Part shown: in pieces, positions 16,067-24,762 of the stretch
Layout: each line of letters starts with the position of its first letter
How positions within the stretch are numbered: position 1 is the first letter of the stretch
Origin: Betaproteobacteria bacterium
GTDB lineage: Bacteria > Pseudomonadota > Gammaproteobacteria > Burkholderiales > SG8-39
NCBI GenBank assembly: GCA_947482825.1
Contig: CANKMT010000035.1
Span: 1 to 50,674 of the forward strand
Direction: 5' to 3'
DNA: 50,674 nt
Notes under the pieces: generated by a model
Told to the model about the DNA's origin: nothing
Seen by the model: only the letters and a program-made list of their open reading frames with translations
Database searches by the model: none
Position numbers and translations under genes: made by a program

Positions 16067-17569
16067 ATGAACTCACGGAGGTGGCACTTGGCGGCAATCG
16101 TCGGCACGGCGTTCTTGTTCTCGACCGCCTTGATGACAGGCGCCGCAATTGCCGAGCCGCCGGCGATCGGCCCGGAGGCGGCCCGGCACCTGCTGAACCG
16201 CACCGGCTTCGAGGGCCACCCGGCGAAGATCGACGCGATGGCCGGGCTGTCGCGCGGGGACGCGCTCGAAAAGGTGCTCGCCGGCGCCGGCAAGCCCGCG
16301 CGCACACCCGCGCCCGCGTGGTCGGGGGAATTCGTCTCGCCGCGGATCGTGCGGACCCTGTCGGACGAAGAGCGCAAGCAATTCCAGCGCCGGCAGGTGG
16401 AGCGCGCAATCGAGCTGAAGAACTGGTGGGTTTGCGAAATGCTCTCCACGCCTTCGCCGCTCACCGAGCGGATGACGCTCTTCTGGCACAACCATTTCAC
16501 CTCGAGCCTGCAAAAGGTCCGCTCGGCAACGCTCGTCTACCGCCAGAATGTATTGCTGCGCGAGCACGCGCTGGGCAATTTCGCGACCCTGCTCAAGGCC
16601 GTGTCCCGGGACCCGGCCATGCTCGTGTACCTGGATTCGGCAACCAACCGGCGCGGCCAGCCGAATGAAAACTTCGCGCGCGAAGTGATGGAGCTCTTCA
16701 CGCTGGGCGAAGGCAGCTATTCCGAGCAGGATATCCGTGAGGCGGCGCGCGCGTTCACGGGGTGGAGCATCAATCCCGAGAACGGCGAGTTCCTGTGGCG
16801 CCCAAACGCGCACGACGCGGGCATCAAGACGGTGCTTGGCCGAAGCGGGGACTTCGGGGGCGACGATGTTCTCGACATCCTGCTCGCGCGGACTGAGACG
16901 GCCGTGTTCGTTGTGACCAAGCTCTGGAAGGAGTTCGTATCGCCCGAGCCCGACCCGGCTGAAGTCCGGCGCGTCGCTGCGCTCTTTCGCCAGTCGGGCT
17001 ATGACATCAAGACCGCGCTGCGCGCCTTGCTGACCTCGGAGGTCTTCTATTCTGCGCAGAACCGGGGCACGCTCGTCAAATCGCCGGTCGACCTGGTGAT
17101 CGGCACGATGCGCCAGTTCGACGTCGGCTATTCGGACCCGCTGCCGCTCACGTTCCTGTTGCGTACGCTCGGACAGGATCTTTTCTCTCCGCCGAACGTG
17201 CGTGGTTGGCCTGGCGGCGAGGCGTGGATCAACAGCACCACGCTGCTGGCGCGCAGGCAGTTTCTCGAAAGGCTGTTCCGGGTCGACGAAGCGCGCATGC
17301 AGGCGCAGATGGCCGACGGCGTCAGGAAAGGCGTCGACAAGATCGGGGCGCCCGGTGAGGGGCGCGCGCGCTTCATGCGCGCCGCGCTCGACATCCGGTT
17401 CTCGGGCGGCGAGTGGCTTCGCCAGTTCGAGGGCGCGCAGTCCCCGCCGAACGCCCGCCTGCAACAGGTGCTCCTGGCGCTCCCGCCGGCCTCACCCGCG
17501 CTCGCCGAGGCGCACGGCGTCGAGCTCGTCCGACGCCTGACGGCCGATCCGGCCTACCAGTTGAAGTAG
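16067..17569 (+). CDS. DUF1800 family protein
   Basis: A 500-aa exported protein of the DUF1800 family. The signal region is RWHLAAIVGTAFLFSTALMT..AIA. Family hallmarks are AARHLLNRTGFEG near the mature start, MTLFWHNHFTSS with its His-x-His pair, NENFAREVMELFTLG, ARAFTGW and PPNVRGWPGGEAWINS. DUF1800 and DUF1501 genes occur together in many bacteria; the pair has no settled biochemical function, although DUF1501 proteins belong to the sulfatase/alkaline phosphatase fold. Here the DUF1501 gene follows after 7 nt. Confidence 0.9.
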   Translation: MNSRRWHLAAIVGTAFLFSTALMTGAAIAEPPAIGPEAARHLLNRTGFEGHPAKIDAMAGLSRGDALEKVLAGAGKPARTPAPAWSGEFVSPRIVRTLSDEERKQFQRRQVERAIELKNWWVCEMLSTPSPLTERMTLFWHNHFTSSLQKVRSATLVYRQNVLLREHALGNFATLLKAVSRDPAMLVYLDSATNRRGQPNENFAREVMELFTLGEGSYSEQDIREAARAFTGWSINPENGEFLWRPNAHDAGIKTVLGRSGDFGGDDVLDILLARTETAVFVVTKLWKEFVSPEPDPAEVRRVAALFRQSGYDIKTALRALLTSEVFYSAQNRGTLVKSPVDLVIGTMRQFDVGYSDPLPLTFLLRTLGQDLFSPPNVRGWPGGEAWINSTTLLARRQFLERLFRVDEARMQAQMADGVRKGVDKIGAPGEGRARFMRAALDIRFSGGEWLRQFEGAQSPPNARLQQVLLALPPASPALAEAHGVELVRRLTADPAYQLK

Positions 17570-17576
17570 GCACGGC

Positions 17577-18731
17577 ATGGACCGCAGGCGCTTCCTGTCG
17601 ATCGGCACCGCGGGCCTTGCGGTGGCTGCGGTGCCGGGGGTTGCGTTCGGCCAGCCGGCCGCGGCGTATGGGCGTCTTCTCGTCCTCGTCGAACTCAAGG
17701 GCGGCAACGATGGGCTCAATACGGTGGTCCCGTACGCAGATCCGGCCTACTACGCGCTGCGTCCGCGCCTCGCCGTGCGCCGCGAGGACGTGATTCCCCT
17801 CGACGAACGCGCCGGCCTCCATCCGGCCCTCGAACCGCTTGCCGCCTCGTGGAAGTCCGGGGATCTCGCCATCGTGCAAGGGCTCGGGTATCCGCAACCC
17901 AACCTGTCTCACTTTCGCTCGATCGAGATCTGGGACACGGCTTCGAAAGCCAACGAGTACCTCGGCGACGGCTGGCTGGCGCGCGCCTTCGTCGCCAAGC
18001 CCGTGCCTGCAAGCTACGCGGCCGACGGCATTGTGGTCGGGTCGAGCGAATTCGGCCCGCTGGCCGGCCCGGGGACGCGCGCGATCGCCTTGAACGACAC
18101 CGACCAGTTCCTGCGCCAGGCGAGGCTTGCCGGCGGCACGGCGAAACGCGGCAATGCGTCGCTGAACCACATCCTCAAAGTGCAGGACGACATCTCGCAG
18201 GCCGCGGCGCAGCTGAACCCGAACATCGCCTTTCGCACTGAGTTCCCGCGCACGCCGTTCGGCAATGCAGTGCGCACGGCGGCGCAGCTTGCGGCCAATC
18301 CGGCCGGGATTGGCGCGATCCGCCTCACCTTGAACGGATTCGACACGCACCAGAACCAGCCGCAAGTGCACCAGCGGCTCCTCAAGGACTTTGCCGATGG
18401 ACTGTCCGCGCTCAAAGGCGCCCTCGTCGAAGTGAATCGCTGGAATTCCACGCTCGTGATGACGTACGCGGAGTTTGGCCGCCGGCCCCAGGAGAACAAT
18501 TCGAATGGCACCGACCATGGGACTGCAGCGGCGCACTTCGTCACGGGAGGCCTCGTGCGCGGCGGACTGTACGGCGCGGCCCCGCGGCTGGACCGGCTGG
18601 AGGGCGGCAACCTGCAGCACTCGGTCGATTTCCGCAGCCTGTATGCGACGGCCCTGGAAAAGTGGTGGGGCGTTGACTCGAAGGGGCCGCTGAGAGGTCG
18701 GTATCCGGTGGTGGACTTGCTTAAGGTGTAG
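17577..18731 (+). CDS. DUF1501 family protein, Tat-exported
   Basis: A 384-aa protein of the DUF1501 family. It starts with a twin-arginine signal (MDRRRFLSIGTAGLAVAAVP), so it is probably exported folded. Family motifs are VLVELKGGNDGLNTVVPY (the conserved Gly-Gly-Asn-Asp/Asn loop), ALEPLAASWKSGDLAIVQG, SHFRSIEIWDTAS, MTYAEFGRRPQENNSNGTDH and GTAAAHFVTGG. Asp and His residues in the last two segments fit a metal site as in alkaline-phosphatase-fold enzymes. The substrate is unknown. It pairs with the DUF1800 gene 7 nt upstream. Confidence 0.9.
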   Translation: MDRRRFLSIGTAGLAVAAVPGVAFGQPAAAYGRLLVLVELKGGNDGLNTVVPYADPAYYALRPRLAVRREDVIPLDERAGLHPALEPLAASWKSGDLAIVQGLGYPQPNLSHFRSIEIWDTASKANEYLGDGWLARAFVAKPVPASYAADGIVVGSSEFGPLAGPGTRAIALNDTDQFLRQARLAGGTAKRGNASLNHILKVQDDISQAAAQLNPNIAFRTEFPRTPFGNAVRTAAQLAANPAGIGAIRLTLNGFDTHQNQPQVHQRLLKDFADGLSALKGALVEVNRWNSTLVMTYAEFGRRPQENNSNGTDHGTAAAHFVTGGLVRGGLYGAAPRLDRLEGGNLQHSVDFRSLYATALEKWWGVDSKGPLRGRYPVVDLLKV

Positions 18732-18785
18732 GAACCCGGCACTGTCCGGATGCCGGTGACGGCGCGGTTTTGGGGTTCACCGAAT

Positions 18786-18851
18786 CTCGTCATTTCGCGC
18801 ATTCGCGTGGTTGCGCGTTCGCGCAACCGCAAAAATGCGCGAAATGACGAG
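18786..18851. repeat. Long two-tier hairpin, REP-like palindrome
   Basis: Outer arms CTCGTCATTTCGCGCAT (18786-18802) and ATGCGCGAAATGACGAG (18835-18851) are perfect 17-bp complements. Inner arms GGTTGCGCG (18809-18817) and CGCGCAACC (18820-18828) form a second 9-bp stem around a 2-nt centre. The tiers are joined by a symmetric 6x6 internal loop. There is no T-tract, so a classical intrinsic terminator is unlikely. The outer arm resembles the CGTCATTCCCGCG palindromes scattered in proteobacterial intergenic regions. It lies between the DUF1501 gene and the membrane ferredoxin gene. Confidence 0.85.
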
Positions 18852-18887
18852 GCCATGGAATTCAAAAGAATAAGGGGCGCGTAGCAA

Positions 18888-20003
18888 GTGAACCTCCCGT
18901 TGCGCAACATTCGCCTGGTTTCAGGCCTCATCCTGCTGGCGTTCGTCGTCGGGCACCTGGTGAACCTTTCCATCGGCCTGCATTCGCTCGCGGCGATGGA
19001 GGTGTGGCGCGCGGCGCTGGTCGGCCCCTGGCAGGGCACGATCGGACGGGTGCTGCTCGGCACGGCCGCGCTCGTGCACGCCGCGCTCGGCCTGTATGCG
19101 ATGGCCGCGCGCAGGTCCCTCTCGATGAGCAAGACCGACTTGGTCCAGCTGCTGCTCGGCGTACTCACGCCGCCCCTGTTGCTCAACCACGTGCTCATGA
19201 CTTCCGTGGCGAGCGAGCTGACGAGCGAATACGAACCCTCTTACGGCCTCCTCTTGGCGGTGTACTGGAGCATCGCGCCGGGCTATGCCTTCCAGCAGCT
19301 CTTCGCAGTGGTCTTCGTATGGGTCCACGCCGCGCTCGGGCTTCATTCGTGGCTGGTGCTCAAGCCACTGTGGCGCAGGATCGGGGGAGTCGTGCTGCCG
19401 ATCCTTTTCGCGGTCCCGATTGCGGCACTGCTCGGGTTTGCCGAATCGGGCAAGGAGGTCATCGCGAAACTGGCCGCCGATCCCGAATGGCGGGCGATGA
19501 TCGAAGCCAGTGCCGCGCCCATCGGCGAAGTGCGCGGCCGCCTCGATGCGATCTGGTCCGGCACGATGGCGATCTACGGCGGTTTCGTGTTGCTGGTGGC
19601 CGTCTTCTTCGCCGGGCGCTGCCTGCGCGACCGCCTTTCGCGCGTGACGGTCGCGTACGACGGCGGGCTCGTGGCACAGGGCCGGCGCGGACTCTCGGTG
19701 CTCGAATTGAGCCGGATGAACGAGGTGCCGCATGCCGACGTGTGCTCGGGCCGTGGGCGCTGCGGGACCTGCCGGGTCCGCGTAGACAGCGGTGCTGCGC
19801 AACTGTCTCCGCGTAGCGAGATCGAAACGCGCACGCTGGCACGCGTCCACGGCGCAGAGAGCGAGCGCCTTGCCTGCCAGGCCTTGGTGATGGGGCCCGG
19901 AGTCGCAGTCACCCGGGTATTGCCGCCCTTTGCCGATGCCGAAGCGGCGCGTCAGCCGCAAGACTGGGACGAGCCGGCCCGCTCGCCCGAGGGCGCGGCA
20001 TGA
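18888..20003 (+). CDS. Cytochrome-b-like membrane protein with a C-terminal 2Fe-2S ferredoxin domain
   Basis: A 371-aa protein in two parts. Residues 1-245 hold about six membrane helices with conserved-looking His residues (H23, H32, H64, H101, H147, H153), resembling the succinate dehydrogenase/fumarate reductase cytochrome-b fold. Residues 250-345 are a plant-type 2Fe-2S ferredoxin: Cys286, Cys292, Cys295 (VCSGRGRCGTCRV) and Cys330 (RLACQAL). The N-terminal text (GLILLAFVVGHLVNLSIGLH, SLAAMEVW) closely matches, as I recall, the sensory half of membrane adenylate cyclases in which this ferredoxin is fused to a class III cyclase domain. Here no cyclase domain follows; the stop overlaps the start of an MscS gene (ATGA). 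The start is GTG 18888 with AAGGGG 13 nt upstream. Confidence 0.82.
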   Translation: MNLPLRNIRLVSGLILLAFVVGHLVNLSIGLHSLAAMEVWRAALVGPWQGTIGRVLLGTAALVHAALGLYAMAARRSLSMSKTDLVQLLLGVLTPPLLLNHVLMTSVASELTSEYEPSYGLLLAVYWSIAPGYAFQQLFAVVFVWVHAALGLHSWLVLKPLWRRIGGVVLPILFAVPIAALLGFAESGKEVIAKLAADPEWRAMIEASAAPIGEVRGRLDAIWSGTMAIYGGFVLLVAVFFAGRCLRDRLSRVTVAYDGGLVAQGRRGLSVLELSRMNEVPHADVCSGRGRCGTCRVRVDSGAAQLSPRSEIETRTLARVHGAESERLACQALVMGPGVAVTRVLPPFADAEAARQPQDWDEPARSPEGAA

Positions 20004-21925
20004 GCGAGGGGCTGTCGAGCCTGACGATGGAGGCGATGGAGGGGGCAAAGAACCGCCTCGCGTCGCTCGGCGCCGACCTCGCCCAGGCACCGGAGGAATT
20101 TCGTGCGTTGGCGTCCAGCGTTTCGGGCGAACTCATGAGCGGTTCGGGCGTGCGCGCAGCGACCTACCTCTGGATCCTCCTCCTGCTCGGCTGCGGCGTA
20201 GAGTGGCTGTACTGGACCTATGCCTGGGCGCCGATGCGCTCGATCGAATCGATGGTGGCGGCCAACCCGCGGCAGGTCTTCCGGCTCGGGGCGCGCAGGT
20301 TCCTGCTGCTCGGGGCAGGGTTGCTGGCCTTCACGCTCGCAGTAATTGCGGCTCTGGCGGCGTTCGCGTGGCCCAAGGGCGTCCAGGAGGCTGTCGTCGC
20401 GTCGACACTTTTCATCCTGGTGCTGCGCCTTGCATGGATCGGGGTCAGCGTGCTGCTTGCGCCCGGGTGCGGCCGCCTGCGACTGGTGCCGGCCGACCCA
20501 CGGAACGTGCGCTGGCTTGTGCTTACCGTGCTGTCGGTGGCGGGGTTGGGTGCCATCGGCCTCTTCGTGCCGGCGGTGCTGGACAAGGTCGATGGCGCGC
20601 CGCACGCCGCAGGGGCGCTGCGCTTTGCCGCGGTGGCGCTGGCTTGCCTGATCCTCGTGTTCGCCGCATTCAGGTTCCTCGGCGAGGCAGGCGCGCCGCA
20701 CGCGGCGCCTGCACGGCGGCTACCGAAGTTCCCTCGCGCGATCGTGGTCGCGGTCATGGTGGTCGCGGTCTTCGTCCTTTGGCTGCTCGCCAGCGGCACC
20801 GCGAGCGCGATCGCCGCGGTCTTCGCGGTGGTCATCGTGATCCAGATGAAGATGCGTGAACTGGTGTTCTTTTTCTGGCGCGACTTGATCGACGGCGCGG
20901 TTCCCGACGCCACCGACGAGGGCGTGGAACCTGCGGTGCGGGCCGACCCGACCCTGCTGCCGAGCATCGTGCTGTCGACCGCGCGTTTCGTCGTCGTGCT
21001 GCTTGGCCTGGGCGCTTGCGCGGTGGCGCTGCATGCGCCGATGTCCGAACTGGCGGCCAGCCAGAACTTCGTGGTGCGGCTCGGTTTCCAGTTGCTTGGC
21101 GTCGCGGCCTTGGCGTTGTTTGCCAACGTCGTGTGGATCCTCGTGCGGACCACCATCGACTACCGCCTCAGGCGCATCGGGCCGCACGATCCGCATGCGC
21201 CGGCCAATGCCAACGCGCGGCTGCTGACGTTGCTTCCGCTGCTGCGCACGACCGCGGCGGTGCTGCTCGGGGTCCTTCTCGTGCTCTCGTCGCTCTGGGC
21301 CCTTGGAATCGAGATCACGCCGCTGCTGGCCGGCGCGGGTGTAATCGGCCTGGCCGTCGGTTTCGGCGCACAGGCGCTCGTTCGCGACGTGATCGCGGGT
21401 ATCTTCTTCCTCGCCGAGGACGTGTTCCGGGTGGGCGAATACGTCGAGAGCGGCACCACCACCAAAGGCACCGTGGAACGGATCACGTTGCGCACGGTGG
21501 CGTTGCGCCACCATAACGGGCCGCTGCATTTCGTTCCCTACGGTTCGCTCGGCACGGTGCGCAACAATTCGCGCGACTGGGTGATCGAGAAGTTCAACAT
21601 TCCGCTGCCGATCGACGTCGACAGCGAGAAGATCCGCAAGCTCATCAAGCGGATCGGGCAGGAGATGTTGCAAGACCCGGAGGTCGGCCCCATGCTGCGC
21701 GAGCCCTTGAAGAGCAAGCTCGCGCGCATCGATCCGGGCGTGAAGATCTTCCGCTGCAAGTTTCAGACCGCGCCGGGCAACCAGTTCGACGTGCGCGCGC
21801 AGGCGTTCAAGCGCATCGAAACCGAGCTGCGCGCGTTGGGCATCCCGTTTGCGGGTGGTTCGCAAACTGTGATCATCGAAAGGCCCCCCGGTATCGGACC
21901 GCCGGGGGCAGCGCAGGCAGGTTAA
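20000..21925 (+). CDS. MscS-family mechanosensitive channel with extended membrane region
   Basis: A 641-aa MscS homologue. The channel core is clear: pore-lining TM3 and following strand GVIGLAVGFGAQALVRDVIA, then GIFFLAEDVFRVGEYVESG, KGTVERITLRTVALR, VPYGSLGTVRNNSRDW and the cytoplasmic vestibule. Upstream are about eight further hydrophobic segments, as in larger MscS relatives. The N-terminal 45 residues are soluble and helical (SSLTMEAMEGAKNRLASLGA). No cyclic-nucleotide domain is visible. The ATG overlaps the ferredoxin gene's stop by 4 nt, so the two proteins are probably made together and may form a complex. MscS channels release solutes under membrane tension; the partner suggests an additional redox input, which is inference. 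Confidence 0.9.
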   Translation: MSEGLSSLTMEAMEGAKNRLASLGADLAQAPEEFRALASSVSGELMSGSGVRAATYLWILLLLGCGVEWLYWTYAWAPMRSIESMVAANPRQVFRLGARRFLLLGAGLLAFTLAVIAALAAFAWPKGVQEAVVASTLFILVLRLAWIGVSVLLAPGCGRLRLVPADPRNVRWLVLTVLSVAGLGAIGLFVPAVLDKVDGAPHAAGALRFAAVALACLILVFAAFRFLGEAGAPHAAPARRLPKFPRAIVVAVMVVAVFVLWLLASGTASAIAAVFAVVIVIQMKMRELVFFFWRDLIDGAVPDATDEGVEPAVRADPTLLPSIVLSTARFVVVLLGLGACAVALHAPMSELAASQNFVVRLGFQLLGVAALALFANVVWILVRTTIDYRLRRIGPHDPHAPANANARLLTLLPLLRTTAAVLLGVLLVLSSLWALGIEITPLLAGAGVIGLAVGFGAQALVRDVIAGIFFLAEDVFRVGEYVESGTTTKGTVERITLRTVALRHHNGPLHFVPYGSLGTVRNNSRDWVIEKFNIPLPIDVDSEKIRKLIKRIGQEMLQDPEVGPMLREPLKSKLARIDPGVKIFRCKFQTAPGNQFDVRAQAFKRIETELRALGIPFAGGSQTVIIERPPGIGPPGAAQAG

Positions 21926-21942
21926 GGAGGCCCGGTTACGAT

Positions 21943-23100
21943 CTAGCGGGTTTGCCTCTGCGCGCCGGCCGGGGCGCGCTGCGCGACGATCAGGTTCGAC
22001 CGGCTGTCGCGAAAGTCGTGGTACTGATAGCCGAAGGTGAACGGCAGCGGGGGCGTCTCGTGCGCCTTGAACGCGCGGCTTAGCTCCACCTGGTAGGCGC
22101 CGCCGAAAGGCGGGATGGGCCGTCCGTAGCGCCCGTGCAACTGCACGTTCCATCCGCGGTTCTCGAGCATCGAAAAGGGCACGCCAGTGTCGTCTTGGAC
22201 GATCGTGCCGCTGATTTCGAGGAGGGTTGCGCGCATCTGGCGGAATTCGCTGCCGTGCAGAAGGTAGGAGGCCGACTTGATGAACGTCGTTGCCGGCGCC
22301 AGGCCGCGCACGTAGGCGAGGAATTCGGGATAGTGCGCGAGCCCCTTGTCCGCGGCATCTACGGTGAAGTAGTGGACGCGATGAATTGCTGAAGAACCGG
22401 GGGCGAGATACTCGATCGTGACGCCTTTGAGCTGGCGCATCGGCTGGCCCTGGGCCGGCGTTTCGCGCGGAAGAGGCGCAAGGTCGTTGGGGGCAATGCG
22501 CACGATCTCCATTCCCGAAAGCGCCATCGACAGCATGAACACCGGCAGGACGCCGCGCAGTTGGGAGGTTCGCAACTGCCGGGCCATGCTGTCGGTGATG
22601 AAGTAGTTGCGGCTGATGAAGTTCTTCATCGCCTTGCGCACGTCGGCGGTGAGCTGGGCCTGGGCGCGCTCGTTCATGGCATTGATGTTCGGAATCTCGC
22701 CGATATGCTCGAGGCCGAACATGACGAATGTCGCGCATCCGGGAAACAGCCAATGGGCGTTGAGGAAGTCCGGGCCGCTGAACGGGTACATCAGCGTGGC
22801 GCCGGAGGGGCAGGCGCGGCCGAGCTCAGCGTCGCGCCAGGTGCTCATTGCGGCGACTTGCCTCGTGGTGAGGCGCGACCAGGACGAGCGCATGAAATCG
22901 GTGTGTTCCTTCCAGGCGGCGGTTTGCGCCAGCGCATGGGGGGAGTCCTCCAGCCCGGCCATGAAATACGCCGCTGCGTTGATTCTTGCGCGGCTGCCTG
23001 CGTCGGCCTCGCGGGGATCCTGAACGTCGGCCGAGGCCAGCGAGGCGATTCCCATTGCGAGTGCCGCGAGCACCCACCGGGTAGTTAACCTGCAATTCAT
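21943..23100 (-). CDS. Secreted protein of unknown function
   Basis: A 385-aa protein with a signal peptide (MNCRLTTRWVLAALAMGIAS..SA). The mature part contains MYPFSGPDFLNAHWLFPGCA and TFVMFGLEHIGEIPN. This wording recalls an uncharacterised exported family in Bacteroidetes and proteobacteria, but I cannot name a domain. No catalytic motif is recognised; the mature part has only a few Cys (for example RACPSG and FPGCAT), which might form a disulfide. The ATG at 23100 is preceded by CTCGGAG; the longer frame to 23136 puts 12 residues before the signal peptide. It converges on the MscS gene with only 17 nt between stops. The 192 nt upstream (23101-23292) hold no gene. Confidence 0.7.
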   Translation of the reverse strand: MNCRLTTRWVLAALAMGIASLASADVQDPREADAGSRARINAAAYFMAGLEDSPHALAQTAAWKEHTDFMRSSWSRLTTRQVAAMSTWRDAELGRACPSGATLMYPFSGPDFLNAHWLFPGCATFVMFGLEHIGEIPNINAMNERAQAQLTADVRKAMKNFISRNYFITDSMARQLRTSQLRGVLPVFMLSMALSGMEIVRIAPNDLAPLPRETPAQGQPMRQLKGVTIEYLAPGSSAIHRVHYFTVDAADKGLAHYPEFLAYVRGLAPATTFIKSASYLLHGSEFRQMRATLLEISGTIVQDDTGVPFSMLENRGWNVQLHGRYGRPIPPFGGAYQVELSRAFKAHETPPLPFTFGYQYHDFRDSRSNLIVAQRAPAGAQRQTR

Positions 23101-23292
23101 TGCAAACGCTCCGAGAAAACCTGAATGGTGGACCAAGGGGCGCCGATTTTTCGGGAACCTGAGAGTAAAAATCTGTGTGGTGACGACCGGGGAATGCGGA
23201 CCTGGAAGCTATCGCGCCCGGTCTCTTAACGCGCCAGACGCAGTTCGGCCGACAGGCCTGCTTGCATATATCGAAACACGGCCCCGGCGGGT

Positions 23293-24705
23293 TCAGGCCG
23301 GAAGCAGGTGGGCGATTGAATTCGCGTAGTACCGCAGCACGGGCAGCTCTTCCAGCCGCGCCGAATACAGGCCTTCGTATTCATCCACGAGGTGCCGCAG
23401 CAAGAGCATTCGCAGGCCGACGTCCAGCGCGTAGTCGAGGTCTCGCCGCGGCACATAAACGTGCGCGACGGCGGCATCCAGGTCGTCGAGGATTCTTTCA
23501 ATCTCGGCCTTGAGCTCCAGCACCGACAGCCCCTTGCCGGAGTGACGAACGAATACAGTGGCCATCAGCGGCACCGGCAGCACCGGGACGACCCGGCCGA
23601 CGGCGGCCATCAGGTGCTTGCCAAGCGCAGCCATCTGCACCTGCCGTTCCTCACGGGGCATCGCCGAGAAGTCTAGATTGCGCTCGGCGCTGTAGGCCTT
23701 CATCGAGACCGGCGAGCCGAAATTGACGCAGGCATAGCCGAACTTGTGCCACTCGCTCTTCACCAGCAGGCGCAGGTTGCGCAGGAGGAACCGCAAAGTT
23801 CCCGTTGCCGCCTTCGCCTTGCCGGACTTGGCGGCTTCCGGGTTGATCGAAAGCAGCAGCGTGCGGTCTTCGAGCACCCGGTCGTAATTGATGCCAAGCG
23901 GCACGAAGACGACATCGCGTTCGGCCGCGGGCTTGAACCCGCGCATCATGTAGTCGAGCACGCCCAGGCGCGGCTCGCGCATGCGCCCGTCGCGCGAAAG
24001 CCCGCCCTCGGGGAACACGGCCTGCGGGACACCCGCTTCGGTCGCCATGGCGATATAGCGTTCGAGCACCTTGCGATACAGGTCGTCCTTGGAGTTGCGC
24101 CGCACGAAGTAGGCCCCCATCGACCGGATCAGGTGCGAAAGCGGCCAGATGCGCGCCCATTCGCCGACCGCGTAGGAGAGCGCTGCCTGGTCGGCGGCCA
24201 GATAGCCGGCCAGCACGTAGTCCATGTTGGAGCGGTGGTTCATCACGAACACGACGGTCGCATCGGGGTCGATCTTCGCGAGGCCTTCGGAGTCGACGTA
24301 GCCCAGGCGCACCCGGTAAAGCGTTTGCGCCACGCGCCGGCCGATCCAGTACCCGATCCGGAAGTAAAGGTAGGCGTTGAAGGCCGGAACCGTCTCGCGC
24401 GCGTAACGCTCGACGATGGTCTGCGCCGTTTCGTGGGGGACCTTGTTTGCGCTTGCGAAGGCGCGGGCCGCTTCCTGCACCCGAGGGTCGTAGAGGAGCC
24501 GGTCGATGAGGACCCGGCGCTTGGTGCGCTGGAACGGCCGGATCCCGATCTTGAGGCGCGCCGAAACCTCTTCGATCAGCTTTTCCGCCGAGGACGAGGC
24601 CAGCACGCGCAATGCCGGCAGCACGACGTGCTCGAGCAGCGCAAGCGCGGCCAGCGCGGCCATGAGCACGAACAGCACGAACGGAACGCTGACTGCGTCG
24701 GTCAT
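23293..24705 (-). CDS. PlsB-like glycerol-3-phosphate/lysophosphatidate acyltransferase
   Basis: A 470-aa acyltransferase of the PlsB/PlsC superfamily. Motif I is NHRSNMD with His157 and Asp162 (H-x4-D), and motif III is FPEGGLSRDG at residues 231-240, the glycerophosphate-binding block seen in PlsB. An N-terminal membrane helix (PFVLFVLMAALAALALLEHV) anchors it. It is much shorter than E. coli PlsB (807 aa) because the long N-terminal region is absent. It probably acylates glycerol-3-phosphate or a lysolipid at the inner membrane; the position specificity is unknown. It is monocistronic or transcribed with the secreted protein downstream. Confidence 0.85.
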   Translation of the reverse strand: MTDAVSVPFVLFVLMAALAALALLEHVVLPALRVLASSSAEKLIEEVSARLKIGIRPFQRTKRRVLIDRLLYDPRVQEAARAFASANKVPHETAQTIVERYARETVPAFNAYLYFRIGYWIGRRVAQTLYRVRLGYVDSEGLAKIDPDATVVFVMNHRSNMDYVLAGYLAADQAALSYAVGEWARIWPLSHLIRSMGAYFVRRNSKDDLYRKVLERYIAMATEAGVPQAVFPEGGLSRDGRMREPRLGVLDYMMRGFKPAAERDVVFVPLGINYDRVLEDRTLLLSINPEAAKSGKAKAATGTLRFLLRNLRLLVKSEWHKFGYACVNFGSPVSMKAYSAERNLDFSAMPREERQVQMAALGKHLMAAVGRVVPVLPVPLMATVFVRHSGKGLSVLELKAEIERILDDLDAAVAHVYVPRRDLDYALDVGLRMLLLRHLVDEYEGLYSARLEELPVLRYYANSIAHLLPA

Positions 24706-24762
24706 CGCCTCCTCCCTGCAGCTAGGGTAGGGGGGCGACCGCGGGAACGCAAGCCGCCGCGT

